64,000 nucleotides of DNA from Lacisediminihabitans sp040549465 (lineage in GTDB: Bacteria > Actinomycetota > Actinomycetes > Actinomycetales > Microbacteriaceae), in the NCBI RefSeq assembly GCF_040549465.1, contig NZ_JBEPTL010000001.1:228856-292855 (forward strand), read 5' to 3'. This document shows positions 41,720 to 49,940 of the stretch, in pieces. The number at the start of each line of letters is the position of its first letter. Within the stretch, counting starts at the first letter, position 1. The notes beneath the pieces were generated by a model. It did not search any database, was not told the DNA's origin, and saw only the letters and a program-made list of their open reading frames with translations. Both the position numbers and the translations under genes were made by a program.

Positions 41720-42430
41720 ATGACCACCCCCAGAACAGTTCTCGTCACCGGCGGAAACCGCGGCATCGGCTACGCGATCGCTGCGCAGTTCATCGCAGAA
41801 GGACACCACGTCGCGGTGACCGCTCGCTCCGGCGAAGGCCCGGCAGGCAGCCTCACCGTGCGGGCCGACGTGACAGACTCCGAATCGATCGATGCGGCCT
41901 TCACCGCGATCGAAGCCGAGCTCGGTCCGGTCGAGGTGCTCGTCGCCAATGCGGGTATCACCAAAGACACCCTCCTGCTCCGGATGACGGATGACGACTT
42001 CACCTCGGTGATCGACACCAACCTCAACGGTGCGTTCCGTGTGATCAAGCGTGCCTCGAAAGGGATGCTGAAGGCCCGATATGGCCGGATTGTCCTGGTC
42101 TCCAGCGTGGTGGGCCTTCTCGGTTCAGCCGGACAGGTCAACTACGCGGCATCCAAGAGCGGCCTGGTGGGCATCGCGCGGTCGATCACCCGCGAGCTCG
42201 GCTCCCGCGGCATCACGGCGAACGTCGTCGCGCCGGGATTCATCGAAACGGACATGACCGCGGAGTTGCCGGAGGCCCAGCAGGCTGAGTACAAGAAGTC
42301 GATCCCGGCCGGGCGCTTCGCCAGCCCGGAGGAGGTCGCGAAGGTGATCAGCTGGATCGCCGGCGACGATGCAGGCTACATCTCCGGTGCGGTCATCCCG
42401 GTGGACGGTGGCCTCGGGATGGGTCACTGA
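41720..42430 (+). CDS. fabG: 3-oxoacyl-ACP reductase, FabG/MabA type
   Basis: It reduces 3-oxoacyl-ACP with NADPH in fatty-acid elongation. It has 236 residues. The cofactor motif TGGNRGIGYA is near residue 10, ANAG near 80, and the catalytic Ser-Tyr-Lys is in SSVVGLLGSAGQVNYAASK. The end, SGAVIPVDGGLGMGH, matches mycobacterial MabA. GTGAGG precedes the ATG at 41720; a TTG at 41687 in frame is possible but lacks a site. A TAAGAT -10 box is at 41672-41677. Confidence 0.92.
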   Translation: MTTPRTVLVTGGNRGIGYAIAAQFIAEGHHVAVTARSGEGPAGSLTVRADVTDSESIDAAFTAIEAELGPVEVLVANAGITKDTLLLRMTDDDFTSVIDTNLNGAFRVIKRASKGMLKARYGRIVLVSSVVGLLGSAGQVNYAASKSGLVGIARSITRELGSRGITANVVAPGFIETDMTAELPEAQQAEYKKSIPAGRFASPEEVAKVISWIAGDDAGYISGAVIPVDGGLGMGH

Positions 42431-42448
42431 CCTGATGGCCAAGTACGT

Positions 42449-43087
42449 CTAGCCGCGCAGGCCAAGGAGCGACAGCAGCTGGCTGAGATCGCGCAGGTCC
42501 ATCAACACGGCTGCCTCATCACGCACGGGCGCCTTCGCGTCGAACCCGACGGAGAGCCCGGTGATCGCCATCATCGGCAGGTCGTTCGCGCCGTCCCCAA
42601 CGGCAACGGTACGACCAAGGGGCACGTCGAAGTCCGCGGCCCACTCGGTGAGGGCGTCGGCCTTGGCATTCGCGTCGACGATCGGGCCGACGAGGCCGCC
42701 GGTGAGCCTGCCATCGACGACTTCGAGACGATTCGCACGCCAGTAATCGAGTCCGAGTTCTTTCGCGAGGGGATCGATGATCTCGTGGAATCCACCGGAG
42801 ACGACGGCCACGCGTCCGCCACCGGCATGGACTCCGGCGATCATCTCGGAAACACCTTTTGTCACGGTGACGAGTTCTGCGACTCCGGCGAAGACGCTCT
42901 CCGGCAGCCCGGCGAGGGTCTCGACTCTGGCGCGCAGGCTCTGTTCGAAGTCGACCTCGCCATTCATGGCGCGAGCCGTGATCGCCGCCACGGCCTCGCC
43001 TGCGCCAGCGGCATCCGCCAGCAGTTCGATGACCTCGTTCTCGATGAGGGTTGAGTCGACGTCGAGCACGACGAGAAAGCGGGGCAT
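42449..43087 (-). CDS. serB: Phosphoserine phosphatase
   Basis: It removes phosphate from phosphoserine, the last step of serine synthesis. It has 212 residues and is a HAD enzyme: DVDSTLIENEV (nucleophile Asp, near residue 9), VSGGFHEIIDPLAKELGLDYWRANRLEV, and VGDGANDLPMM. It lacks the N-terminal ACT domain found in some actinobacterial SerB proteins. It converges on fabG with an 18-base gap. Confidence 0.93.
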   Translation of the reverse strand: MPRFLVVLDVDSTLIENEVIELLADAAGAGEAVAAITARAMNGEVDFEQSLRARVETLAGLPESVFAGVAELVTVTKGVSEMIAGVHAGGGRVAVVSGGFHEIIDPLAKELGLDYWRANRLEVVDGRLTGGLVGPIVDANAKADALTEWAADFDVPLGRTVAVGDGANDLPMMAITGLSVGFDAKAPVRDEAAVLMDLRDLSQLLSLLGLRG

Positions 43088-43149
43088 CGGGGTCAGGCCA
43101 TCCTCGGTGTCAGCGGGTGAGCTCAGCGGGCGGAGCCGGACCTCAGCGG

Positions 43150-44388
43150 TCAGGCGACGGTGACGCCCTTGCCGACCACGGTGATGCCGGACTCGGTGAC
43201 GGTGAATCCTCTGGCCCGGTCGGCCTCGGCATCCACACCGACGGTTGCCCCGGCTGTGACCACGACTTCCTTGTCAAGAATAGCCCGACGCACGATGGCA
43301 TCCGGTCCAATGCGCACCCGGTCGAAGACGATGGAGTCGATCACCCTGGCCCCCGACTCGATGGTCGCCCAAGGGCCGAGCACACTGCGCTCGATGTGCG
43401 CCCCGGAGAGCAGGGAACCGAGCGAGACGATGGAATCGATGGTGGTTCCCAGATTTCCCTTTGAATCGCGTACGAACTTGGCCGGCGGCGAGTTGAGCTG
43501 CTGGCTGAAGATTGGCCACGAGCTGTTGTAGAGGTTGAAGATCGGCAGGGCGGAGATGAGGTCCTGATGGGCGTCGAAGAATGACTCGATGGTTCCGACA
43601 TCCCGCCAGTAGTAACGATCGCGGTCAGTGGCGCCCGGCATCTCGTTGCGGTTGAGGTCATAGACCGCAGCGTCGCCGCGGGAGACGAAGTCGGGCACGA
43701 TGTCGCCGCCCATGTCATGGTTCGAGGTCGTCAGTTCGCCATCGCGCAGCACGGCGTCGATCAGGATATCGGCGTCGAAGACGTAGTTGCCCATCGAGGC
43801 GAGCACCTCGGTAGGGGAGTCGACGAGACCAACCGCGTCCTTCGGCTTCTCCAGGAACTGGGCGATGCGCGTCGGGTCGTCCTTGTCCAGCTCGATCACG
43901 CCGAACTGGTCGGCCAGCGAGATGGGCTGGCGAATGGCCGCCACGGTCACACCGGCGCCGGACTCGATGTGCGCGTCGATCATCTGGCTGAAGTCCATGC
44001 GATAGACGTGGTCGGCGCCCACCACGACGACGATGTCCGGCTTCTCGTCACGCAACAGGTTGAGGCTCTGCAGGATGGCATCCGCGGAACCAGCGAACCA
44101 GCGTTTGCCGAGGCGCTGCTGCGCCGGCACGGATGCTACGTAGGAGTTGGTGAGTCCGGAGAGCCGCCAGGTCTGCGACACGTGGCGATCGAGGCTGTGC
44201 GATTTGTACTGGGTCAGCACCACGATCTGACGGAGTCCGGAGTTGATGAGATTCGACAGCGCGAAGTCGACGAGGCGGTAGTTGCCACCGAACGGCACCG
44301 CCGGCTTGGCGCGATCCGCGGTGAGGGGCATCAGGCGCTTGCCTTCTCCGCCGGCGAGGACAATCCCAAAAATCTTCTTCGATGCCAT
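43150..44388 (-). CDS. glgC: Glucose-1-phosphate adenylyltransferase
   Basis: It makes ADP-glucose from glucose 1-phosphate and ATP, the sugar donor for glycogen. It has 412 residues. The N-terminal IVLAGGEGKRLMPLTADRAKPAVPFGG binds nucleotide and allosteric effector, YVASVPAQQRLGKRWFAGSADAI and VVGADHVYRMDF are catalytic blocks, and the C-terminal part is a left-handed beta-helix (GAHIERSVLGPWATIESGARVID). On the minus strand TACTCT ends 6 bases before the ATG. Divergent from the glycogen synthase gene. Confidence 0.97.
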   Translation of the reverse strand: MASKKIFGIVLAGGEGKRLMPLTADRAKPAVPFGGNYRLVDFALSNLINSGLRQIVVLTQYKSHSLDRHVSQTWRLSGLTNSYVASVPAQQRLGKRWFAGSADAILQSLNLLRDEKPDIVVVVGADHVYRMDFSQMIDAHIESGAGVTVAAIRQPISLADQFGVIELDKDDPTRIAQFLEKPKDAVGLVDSPTEVLASMGNYVFDADILIDAVLRDGELTTSNHDMGGDIVPDFVSRGDAAVYDLNRNEMPGATDRDRYYWRDVGTIESFFDAHQDLISALPIFNLYNSSWPIFSQQLNSPPAKFVRDSKGNLGTTIDSIVSLGSLLSGAHIERSVLGPWATIESGARVIDSIVFDRVRIGPDAIVRRAILDKEVVVTAGATVGVDAEADRARGFTVTESGITVVGKGVTVA

Positions 44389-44394
44389 CTCTCC

Positions 44395-44400
44395 AGAGTA
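44395..44400 (-). promoter_or_regulatory. -10 box of glgC (leaderless type)
   Basis: Minus-strand TACTCT, 6 bases (GGAGAG) before the glgC ATG. It lies only 21 bases from the -10 box of the divergent gene. Confidence 0.45.
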
Positions 44401-44421
44401 AAGGCACTGCCGTACCTGTAC

Positions 44422-44427
44422 TAGCGT
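44422..44427 (+). promoter_or_regulatory. -10 box of the glycogen synthase gene (leaderless type)
   Basis: TAGCGT ends 6 bases before the GTG at 44434. Its -35 region would fall on the glgC -10 box, so the two promoters probably exclude each other. Confidence 0.45.
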
Positions 44428-44433
44428 TCACGT

Positions 44434-45618
44434 GTGAGAGTCGATCTAATATCCCGAGAATATCCACCAGAGGTCTACGGCGGCGCCGGCGTTCATGTTG
44501 CCGAACTGGTCCGCGCTCTTCGCCTCGACATCGATGTCGTCGTTCGCGCTTTTGGGCTGCCGCGCGACGAAGCCAATGTGTACTCCTATCTGGTGCCGCC
44601 ACAGCTGACCGGGGCCAACCCGTCGATCGCGACGCTCGGCGTCGACCTGCAGATCGCCCAGGATGTCGCGGGTGCGGACCTGGTGCATTCGCACACCTGG
44701 TATGCCAACGCCGCAGGGCGCCTCGCACAACTGCTGCACGGCATCCCGCACATCGTCACGGCGCACAGCCTCGAGCCGTTGCGTCCATGGAAGGCCGAAC
44801 AGCTCGGCGGGGGCTACCGGGTGTCGAGCTGGATCGAGCGCGATGCCTTCACTTCGGCCGATGCGGTCATCGCGGTGAGCCATGGGATGCGCAAAGACAT
44901 CCTGCGTTCGTACCCGACCCTCGACGAGCAGCGCGTCTCCGTCGTGCACAACGGTATCGACCTCGAGCGCTGGAAGCCGGTGCACGACGCCGAGCTTGTG
45001 CGCTCACTCGGGATCGATCCCGACCGGCCTTCAGTGGTCTTCGTCGGCCGGATCACGCGACAGAAGGGACTGCCCTACCTGCTCAGCGCCGCCGCGCAGC
45101 TGCCGAAGGACGTGCAGCTGGTGCTCTGCGCCGGAGCCCCCGATACTCCGGAGATCCTCAACGAGGTCAGGACGGGCGTCGCTGCGCTGCAGGCCGAGCG
45201 CACCGGGGTCGTCTGGATCGAACGTCTGCTCGACCAGCACGAGCTCTCCGCGGTGCTCACCGCTGCCACCACTTTTGTCTGCCCCTCAGTCTACGAACCG
45301 CTCGGCATCGTGAACCTCGAGGCGATGGCCTGTGGCGCTCCCGTGGTGGGTACGGCCACCGGAGGCATCCCCGAGGTGGTCGATGACGGCGTCACCGGTC
45401 GGCTCGTGCCGATCGAGCAGGCCGATGACGGCACGGGTACCCCGGTGAATCCGCAGAAGTTCGTGGATGACCTGGCACGCACCCTCACGGAGGTCCTCAG
45501 CGATCCGGAGACCGCCAGACGGATGGGCGCCGCCGGGCGAGTGCGGGCCGAGAAAGACTTCGGGTGGGACCAGATCTCGAAGCGCACGCAGGAGATCTAT
45601 CGCTCGGTGCTCGGCTGA
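44434..45618 (+). CDS. glgA: Glycogen/maltose-1-phosphate synthase, GT4 family
   Basis: A 394-residue glycosyltransferase of the actinobacterial GlgA/GlgM type, which uses ADP-glucose to extend alpha-1,4-glucan or to form maltose 1-phosphate. VDLISREYPPEVYGGAGVHVAELVRAL is the N-terminal glycogen-synthase motif, VVFVGRITRQKGLPYLL starts the nucleotide-sugar domain and FVCPSVYEPLGIVNLEAMACGAPVV is the GT4 E-X7-E region. Divergent from glgC, which makes its substrate. The mycobacterial equivalent is called GlgM; which product dominates here is not known. Confidence 0.92.
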   Translation: MRVDLISREYPPEVYGGAGVHVAELVRALRLDIDVVVRAFGLPRDEANVYSYLVPPQLTGANPSIATLGVDLQIAQDVAGADLVHSHTWYANAAGRLAQLLHGIPHIVTAHSLEPLRPWKAEQLGGGYRVSSWIERDAFTSADAVIAVSHGMRKDILRSYPTLDEQRVSVVHNGIDLERWKPVHDAELVRSLGIDPDRPSVVFVGRITRQKGLPYLLSAAAQLPKDVQLVLCAGAPDTPEILNEVRTGVAALQAERTGVVWIERLLDQHELSAVLTAATTFVCPSVYEPLGIVNLEAMACGAPVVGTATGGIPEVVDDGVTGRLVPIEQADDGTGTPVNPQKFVDDLARTLTEVLSDPETARRMGAAGRVRAEKDFGWDQISKRTQEIYRSVLG

Positions 45619-45650
45619 GCGCGGCAGCGCAGATCGCGCGCGCGCGCAGG

Positions 45651-45656
45651 TAGGGT
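45651..45656 (+). promoter_or_regulatory. -10 box of the ABC ATPase gene (leaderless type)
   Basis: TAGGGT ends 6 bases before the ATG at 45663; no Shine-Dalgarno sequence is seen. Confidence 0.45.
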
Positions 45657-45662
45657 TGACAC

Positions 45663-46445
45663 ATGGCCAGCGTTCTCCAGCTTTCCGATGTCTCCATCGT
45701 TCGAGAAGGCAATCCCATTCTGAAATCCGTCAACTGGACGGTCGAGGGCGACGAGCGATGGGTCATCCTCGGACCGAATGGTGCGGGCAAGACCACAATG
45801 CTCCAGGTGGCTGCAGCGATGATCCACCCGAGTTCCGGTAGAGCCCAGCTGCTGGACGGCGTTCTCGGCAGGGTCGATGTGTTCGAACTGCGTCCCCGCA
45901 TCGGATTCGCGTCGACGGCGATGGCACGCCGCATCCCGGCCAACGAGCGGGTGCTCGACGTTGTGCTCACGGCTGCGTACTCGGTGACCGGTCGCTGGAA
46001 CGAGGCCTACGAAGAGGTGGATGTGCGTCGCGCACAGCGGGTGCTTACCGAGTGGAAGCTCGACCACCTCGAAACGCGCCGTTTCGGTGATCTCAGCGAC
46101 GGCGAGCAGAAGCGGGTGCAGATCGCGCGTTCGATCATGACCGACCCTGAGCTGCTGCTGCTCGACGAGCCGGCTGCAAGCCTCGATCTCGGCGCACGCG
46201 AAGAGCTTCTGCAACTGCTCGGCGGTTATGCGAGTGCGCCGGAGGCCCCGGCCATGATCATGGTCACCCATCACGTGGAAGAGATCCCTCTCGGTTTCGG
46301 CAACGCCCTGCTGCTCGCTGATGGTGCGATCACCGCAGCCGGTGCGATCGAGGAGGTCATCACCTCCGAGAAACTGAGCGAGACTTTCGGCCTTCCGCTG
46401 CAGGTGACGGTGCAGGACGGTCGTTACAGCGCGCGCGCCGCGTAG
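45663..46445 (+). CDS. ABC transporter ATP-binding protein without a permease gene
   Basis: A 260-residue ABC ATPase: Walker A LGPNGAGKTTML near 37-48, signature LSDGEQKRVQIARSIM near 157 (Asp for the first Gly), Walker B ELLLLDEPAASLDLG and the switch His in VTHHVEEIP. It has no membrane segments and no permease gene next to it. Similar lone ATPases (DVF..RIGFAS and VDVRRAQRVL regions) are conserved in Actinobacteria. The substrate is unknown. Confidence 0.88.
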   Translation: MASVLQLSDVSIVREGNPILKSVNWTVEGDERWVILGPNGAGKTTMLQVAAAMIHPSSGRAQLLDGVLGRVDVFELRPRIGFASTAMARRIPANERVLDVVLTAAYSVTGRWNEAYEEVDVRRAQRVLTEWKLDHLETRRFGDLSDGEQKRVQIARSIMTDPELLLLDEPAASLDLGAREELLQLLGGYASAPEAPAMIMVTHHVEEIPLGFGNALLLADGAITAAGAIEEVITSEKLSETFGLPLQVTVQDGRYSARAA

Positions 46446-46477
46446 TACCAGCCGACCAGCGTTACGACCAACCTGGG

Positions 46478-46507
46478 TTGGGATCAACCGCTCTGATCTG
46501 CTAAAGT
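46478..46507 (+). promoter_or_regulatory. Promoter of rpmE2
   Basis: TTGGGA (46478-46483), an 18-bp spacer and TAAAGT (46502-46507), preceded by TG one base before, making it an extended -10. It predicts a leader of about 137 bases. Confidence 0.6.
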
Positions 46508-46533
46508 CGGTGGTTGGCCGACAGCCCAATTTT

Positions 46534-46547
46534 TGAGTTAGAACTCA
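46534..46547. promoter_or_regulatory. Palindrome in the rpmE2 leader
   Basis: TGAGTT-AG-AACTCA, a perfect 14-bp dyad just after a run of T (46530-46534). It could be a protein-binding site; L31 type B genes are often zinc-regulated by Zur, but the sequence does not match a Zur box I can recognise. Confidence 0.4.
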
Positions 46548-46559
46548 TCTCACCATCAC

Positions 46560-46639
46560 CACGAGCTATCACGCCCACGAGCTATCACGCCCATCAGCTA
46601 TTACACCAATCAGCTATCACGCCCATCAGCTATTACTAC
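46560..46639. repeat. Five tandem 16-bp repeats before rpmE2
   Basis: Units start at 46560, 46576, 46592, 46608 and 46624. Copies 1 and 2 are identical (CACGAGCTATCACGCC); copies 3-5 vary at a few bases around a constant AGCTAT-AC core. The last unit abuts AAGGA of the ribosome site. Confidence 0.9.
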
Positions 46640-46650
46640 AAGGAATTACG

Positions 46651-46899
46651 ATGAAGTCTGACATCCACCCCGACTACGCGGCGGTCGTCTTCCGCGATCT
46701 CGCCAGCGGCGAGACCTTCCTCACTCGTTCGACAGTGAAGAGCGACAAGACCATCGAGCTGGATGGCGCGACCTACCCGGTCATCGACGTCGAGATCTCT
46801 TCCGCTTCGCACCCGTTCTACACGGGTAAGCAGCGCATCCTCGACAGCGCAGGACGCGTCGAGAAGTTCAACTCGCGCTACAAGGGCTTCGGCGCGTAG
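46651..46899 (+). CDS. rpmE2: 50S ribosomal protein L31 type B
   Basis: An 82-residue ribosomal protein. MKSDIHPDYAAVVFRDLASGETFLTRSTV and SSASHPFYTGKQRILDSAGRVEKFNSRYKGF identify type B L31, and the zinc-binding cysteines of type A are absent. The type B form typically replaces the zinc-bound form under low zinc. AAGGA at 46640-46644 precedes the ATG. The leader holds a tandem repeat array. Confidence 0.96.
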   Translation: MKSDIHPDYAAVVFRDLASGETFLTRSTVKSDKTIELDGATYPVIDVEISSASHPFYTGKQRILDSAGRVEKFNSRYKGFGA

Positions 46900-46914
46900 T
46901 AGCACTCTTTCGGG

Positions 46915-46944
46915 AATGGCGATCGGCTCCGGCCGGTCGCCATT
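46915..46944. terminator. Terminator between rpmE2 and the NUDIX gene
   Basis: A 12-bp stem (46915-46926 with 46933-46944, one G:U) and 6-base loop, followed by TT. It lies between convergent genes. Confidence 0.7.
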
Positions 46945-46980
46945 TTCGCGCCAGCGGTCCAATCACGTCACCCGGACAGC

Positions 46981-47397
46981 TCAGGTGAGCCGCGCAGCGA
47001 GCAGCGGCAGCAGGATGTCGCGGCTCAGCGGTGCGAGTTCGATATCGCCGGGCGCGACAGGGTCGACCCACATCAGTTCCTCGATCTCCTCGAAGACGGA
47101 TACCGGGCCGAGGATGACGGGAGCGTCGAAGATCTCGGCGTCCACTATCGTGTCGGCCTCGTTCGCGGCGTCTGCGGCGAAGCGGCCGACATAGCGAAGT
47201 TCCTGCGGACGAATCGCGAGTCCGAGTTCCTCAGCGAGTTCCCGCGACAGAGCCTCGGCAGCTGATTCGCCCGCCTCCGGCTTGCCGCCCGGTTGCATGA
47301 AACGCGTCGTGCCTGCCTTGCGCACCAGCAGCGCACGACCTTCGGTATCGACGAGCAGCGCAGCGACGATCCGCAGTACGGCGGGAGAGCCAGTCAC
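46981..47397 (-). CDS. NUDIX hydrolase
   Basis: A 138-residue NUDIX enzyme that cleaves a nucleoside diphosphate linked to another group. The full NUDIX box is present: GGKPEAGESAAEALSRELAEELGL (G-X5-E-X7-RE-X2-EE-X-G). FMQPGG before it suggests the MutT-like class; the substrate cannot be told. The GTG at 47397 is favoured because GGAG lies 5 bases upstream and its first base overlaps the stop of the exonuclease gene (TAGTG); an ATG at 47412 has no site. Confidence 0.88.
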   Translation of the reverse strand: MTGSPAVLRIVAALLVDTEGRALLVRKAGTTRFMQPGGKPEAGESAAEALSRELAEELGLAIRPQELRYVGRFAADAANEADTIVDAEIFDAPVILGPVSVFEEIEELMWVDPVAPGDIELAPLSRDILLPLLAARLT

Positions 47398-48083
47398 TAA
47401 CGCTCCGGCCACAGGCCATCGGCCACGAAATCCGGATCCTTGCTACGTCGCATGTACTCCTGGAAACTCTGTGCGCTCTCCGCGGCCCAGACCACCTGTA
47501 GGGCGTGCAGAGCGTGCACGTCGTGGCCGAGCTGCTCGAAGTAGCGCTGCGAGATCGCCTGCGCCACCCGCCCGGCTGCTACGGCATCCGCCTGGGCGTC
47601 GTGCGCGTCGGCGAGATCGACGCCGTAGAACTCGGCAGCGACTTCGAGGGTTCGTTTGCCCTTGCGATAGCGGTCCATGGCGCGGTCGATCACCAGGGGA
47701 TCGATGATCGGGGAAGGCTTGTCCAGCGGCTCGATGCCGTAACGCAGGCTCTCCCTATTGAGCAGAGTGAGGTCGTAGGCGGCGTTGTAGATCACCACGG
47801 GCACGTTCTGAGCAAGCAGTGAACGGAGTACAGCGACGATCTCGGCAACCACCTCAGGGGCCTCGCGACCCTCGGCACGCGCACGTTCGGTAGTGATGCC
47901 GTGCACGGCGGCCGCCTGCGCGGGGATCTCCACCCCGGGGTCAGCCAGCCAGGAGACTCCCTTCGCTTCGCCTGCCGCGTCGACGACGCCGACGTAGGCG
48001 GAGACGATCCTGCTCGTCTCGGTGTCGATACCCGTCGTTTCGAGGTCGAAAACCCCGAGGGTCTCGTACCAGATCTTGTCCAC
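47397..48083 (-). CDS. DEDDh 3'-5' exonuclease, DnaQ family
   Basis: A 228-residue exonuclease. Motifs: ExoI VFDLETTGID (Asp-X-Glu, residues 11-20), ExoII VIYNAAYDLTLLNRES (Asp near 103) and ExoIII HDAQADAVAAGRV. Proteins of this type (often called DNA polymerase III epsilon-like) lack the polymerase-binding tail and may act in repair or RNA turnover. The GTG is 6 bases after TAGAGT, whose TAG is the stop of treS. It is coupled to the NUDIX gene downstream. Confidence 0.9.
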   Translation of the reverse strand: MDKIWYETLGVFDLETTGIDTETSRIVSAYVGVVDAAGEAKGVSWLADPGVEIPAQAAAVHGITTERARAEGREAPEVVAEIVAVLRSLLAQNVPVVIYNAAYDLTLLNRESLRYGIEPLDKPSPIIDPLVIDRAMDRYRKGKRTLEVAAEFYGVDLADAHDAQADAVAAGRVAQAISQRYFEQLGHDVHALHALQVVWAAESAQSFQEYMRRSKDPDFVADGLWPER

Positions 48084-48089
48084 GTGGTG

Positions 48090-48095
48090 ACTCTA
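48090..48095 (-). promoter_or_regulatory. -10 box of the exonuclease gene made from the treS stop codon
   Basis: Minus-strand TAGAGT (48095 to 48090): the TAG at 48095-48093 is the treS stop. Six bases separate the box from the GTG at 48083. Confidence 0.5.
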
Positions 48096-49817
48096 CGATC
48101 TGCCACCGGCATAGGTTGGCGACCCGACGTGCAACCAATAGAAACTCTGGGTGGCGAGGGTGAGGGTGACCTCGCCTTTCTCGTCGAAGGCCGGAAACTC
48201 TCCACCGCCGAACAGGTCGTAGAGCGCGGAACCTGCGAACTGTTCCGCCCTGATCGTGACGGCCACCGGATTGTGCGCGAAACTGAAGACGCAGAGCACG
48301 TCCTCCGCGGAGTCACCGAACTGGGTTCCAGCGCCTTCGTAGGAGCGCACGAAGGCGAGCACCGATTCGTGCGTCGTCTCCAGCACCATGAGAGCCCCGA
48401 GCCCGAAGGTCGGATGCGCCTTCCGCACATGGATGACGTTGCGCACCCAGTGCAGCAGGGAGCGCGACTGCGCCAACTGCGACTCGACGTTCGTGAGGTT
48501 GTAGTTATAGACCAGCGACTGCACGACCGGCAAATAGAGCTTGCCAGGATCGGCCGAGGAGAATCCGGCATTACGATCAGGCGTCCACTGCATCGGTGTG
48601 CGCGAGGAATCCCGATCGGGCAGCCAGATGTTGTCGCCCATGCCGATCTCATCCCCGTAGTACAGGAACGGACTGCCAGGAAGGCTGAACAGCAGGGCGT
48701 GAGCGAGTTCGAGTTCGGCGCGCGAGTTGTCAAGCAGGGGAGCGAGCCTGCGACGGATGCCAACGTTGGACCGCATCCGCGGATCGTAGGCGTACCAGCC
48801 GTACATGGCCTGGCGGTACTCCTCCGAGACCATCTCCAGGGTCAGCTCATCGTGGTTGCGGAGGAAGACGCCCCAGCCCGCGGCATTCGGGATGTCCGTC
48901 GTCTCCGAGAGGATGCGGGTGAGCTCAGCTGCGTTCTGTGAGCGGAGCGAGTAGAAGATGCGTGGCATCACCGGGAAGTCGAATGCCATGTGGCACTCCG
49001 GCTCCTCCTCTGTTCCGAGGAAGGCCGCGACCTCTCGTGGCCACTGGTTCGCCTCGGCGATCATGATGCGACCGGGGTACTCGCTGTCGAACATCTCCCT
49101 GACGCGCTTGATGTATTCGTGGGTCGGTGCTTCGCCCTCGCCGTTGCCCTCCTCCGATTCGAAGAGGTACGGGATCGCATCCAGCCGGATGCCGTCGACG
49201 CCGAGGTCGAGCCAGAACCGCATGATGTCGAGGATGGCCTCCTGCACGGCAGGATTCTCGAAGTTGAGGTCTGGTTGGTGCGAGAAGAAGCGGTGGAAGA
49301 AGAACTGGCGGCGCACAGGGTCGAAGGCCCAGTTGGACTCTTCGGTGTCCACGAAAATGATGCGGATGTTCGGGTACTTCTCGTCGGTGTCGCTCCAGAC
49401 ATAGAAATTCCCGTAGGGGCCATCAGGCTCCTGGCGGGACAGCTGGAACCACTCGTGCTGGTCGGAGGTGTGGTTGAGCGGGAAGTCGATCACGATGCGC
49501 ATGTTGCGCTCGTGCGCCTTCGTCACCAGGTCTTTGAACTCGTCGAGGGTTCCAAACTCCGGCAGGATGCTCTTGAAATCGGAGACGTCGTAGCCGCCAT
49601 CACGAAGCGGCGACTGGTAGAACGGCGGAAGCCACAGGGCATCGACGCCGAGCCACTGCAGGTAGTCGAGCTTCGAGAGCAGACCCTGGAGGTCTCCAGA
49701 ACCGTCGCCGTTGCTGTCCACGAAGGATCGCACCATCACTTCGTAGAACACGGAGCGTCTGTACCACTGCGGGTCGAGGGTGAGACCGGGCAGTTGGATC
49801 GGTGCGGTAAAGCTCAC
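48093..49817 (-). CDS. treS: Trehalose synthase (maltose alpha-glucosyltransferase)
   Basis: It interconverts maltose and trehalose and can feed trehalose into the glycogen (GlgE) path. It has 574 residues and is a GH13 protein: WYRRSVFYEVMVRSFVDSNGDGSGDLQGL is diagnostic of TreS, DGIRLDAIPYLFE holds the nucleophile Asp, MIAEANQWP the acid Glu, and FLRNHDELTLEM the third Asp. No fused maltokinase domain follows. The GTG at 49817 has AAAGGAG at good spacing. Close to glgC and the glycogen synthase gene. Confidence 0.95.
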   Translation of the reverse strand: MSFTAPIQLPGLTLDPQWYRRSVFYEVMVRSFVDSNGDGSGDLQGLLSKLDYLQWLGVDALWLPPFYQSPLRDGGYDVSDFKSILPEFGTLDEFKDLVTKAHERNMRIVIDFPLNHTSDQHEWFQLSRQEPDGPYGNFYVWSDTDEKYPNIRIIFVDTEESNWAFDPVRRQFFFHRFFSHQPDLNFENPAVQEAILDIMRFWLDLGVDGIRLDAIPYLFESEEGNGEGEAPTHEYIKRVREMFDSEYPGRIMIAEANQWPREVAAFLGTEEEPECHMAFDFPVMPRIFYSLRSQNAAELTRILSETTDIPNAAGWGVFLRNHDELTLEMVSEEYRQAMYGWYAYDPRMRSNVGIRRRLAPLLDNSRAELELAHALLFSLPGSPFLYYGDEIGMGDNIWLPDRDSSRTPMQWTPDRNAGFSSADPGKLYLPVVQSLVYNYNLTNVESQLAQSRSLLHWVRNVIHVRKAHPTFGLGALMVLETTHESVLAFVRSYEGAGTQFGDSAEDVLCVFSFAHNPVAVTIRAEQFAGSALYDLFGGGEFPAFDEKGEVTLTLATQSFYWLHVGSPTYAGGRS

Positions 49818-49940
49818 TGTGCTCCTTTCGAGAGCCTGTGCTCGTTCGAAGAGCGATCGGCGATGAAACGCATGGCTCCTCTGAGTTTAGGTGTGCGGTG
49901 GAAACACCGTGGCACTGTGGCATCCGTAGAATTGCACTCG

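Noticed and set aside
45631..45650. CG-alternating run before the ABC ATPase gene
   Set aside because: Short simple sequence (about five CG steps) in a GC-rich gap; no evidence for a special structure or function.
46560..46639. CRISPR-like repeats before rpmE2
   Set aside because: 16-bp units without spacers and far too short.
48990..49940. Long in-frame extension upstream of the alpha/beta-hydrolase
   Set aside because: It is antisense to treS and lacks a domain; the ATG at 49941 gives the normal N-terminus and follows a -10 box.
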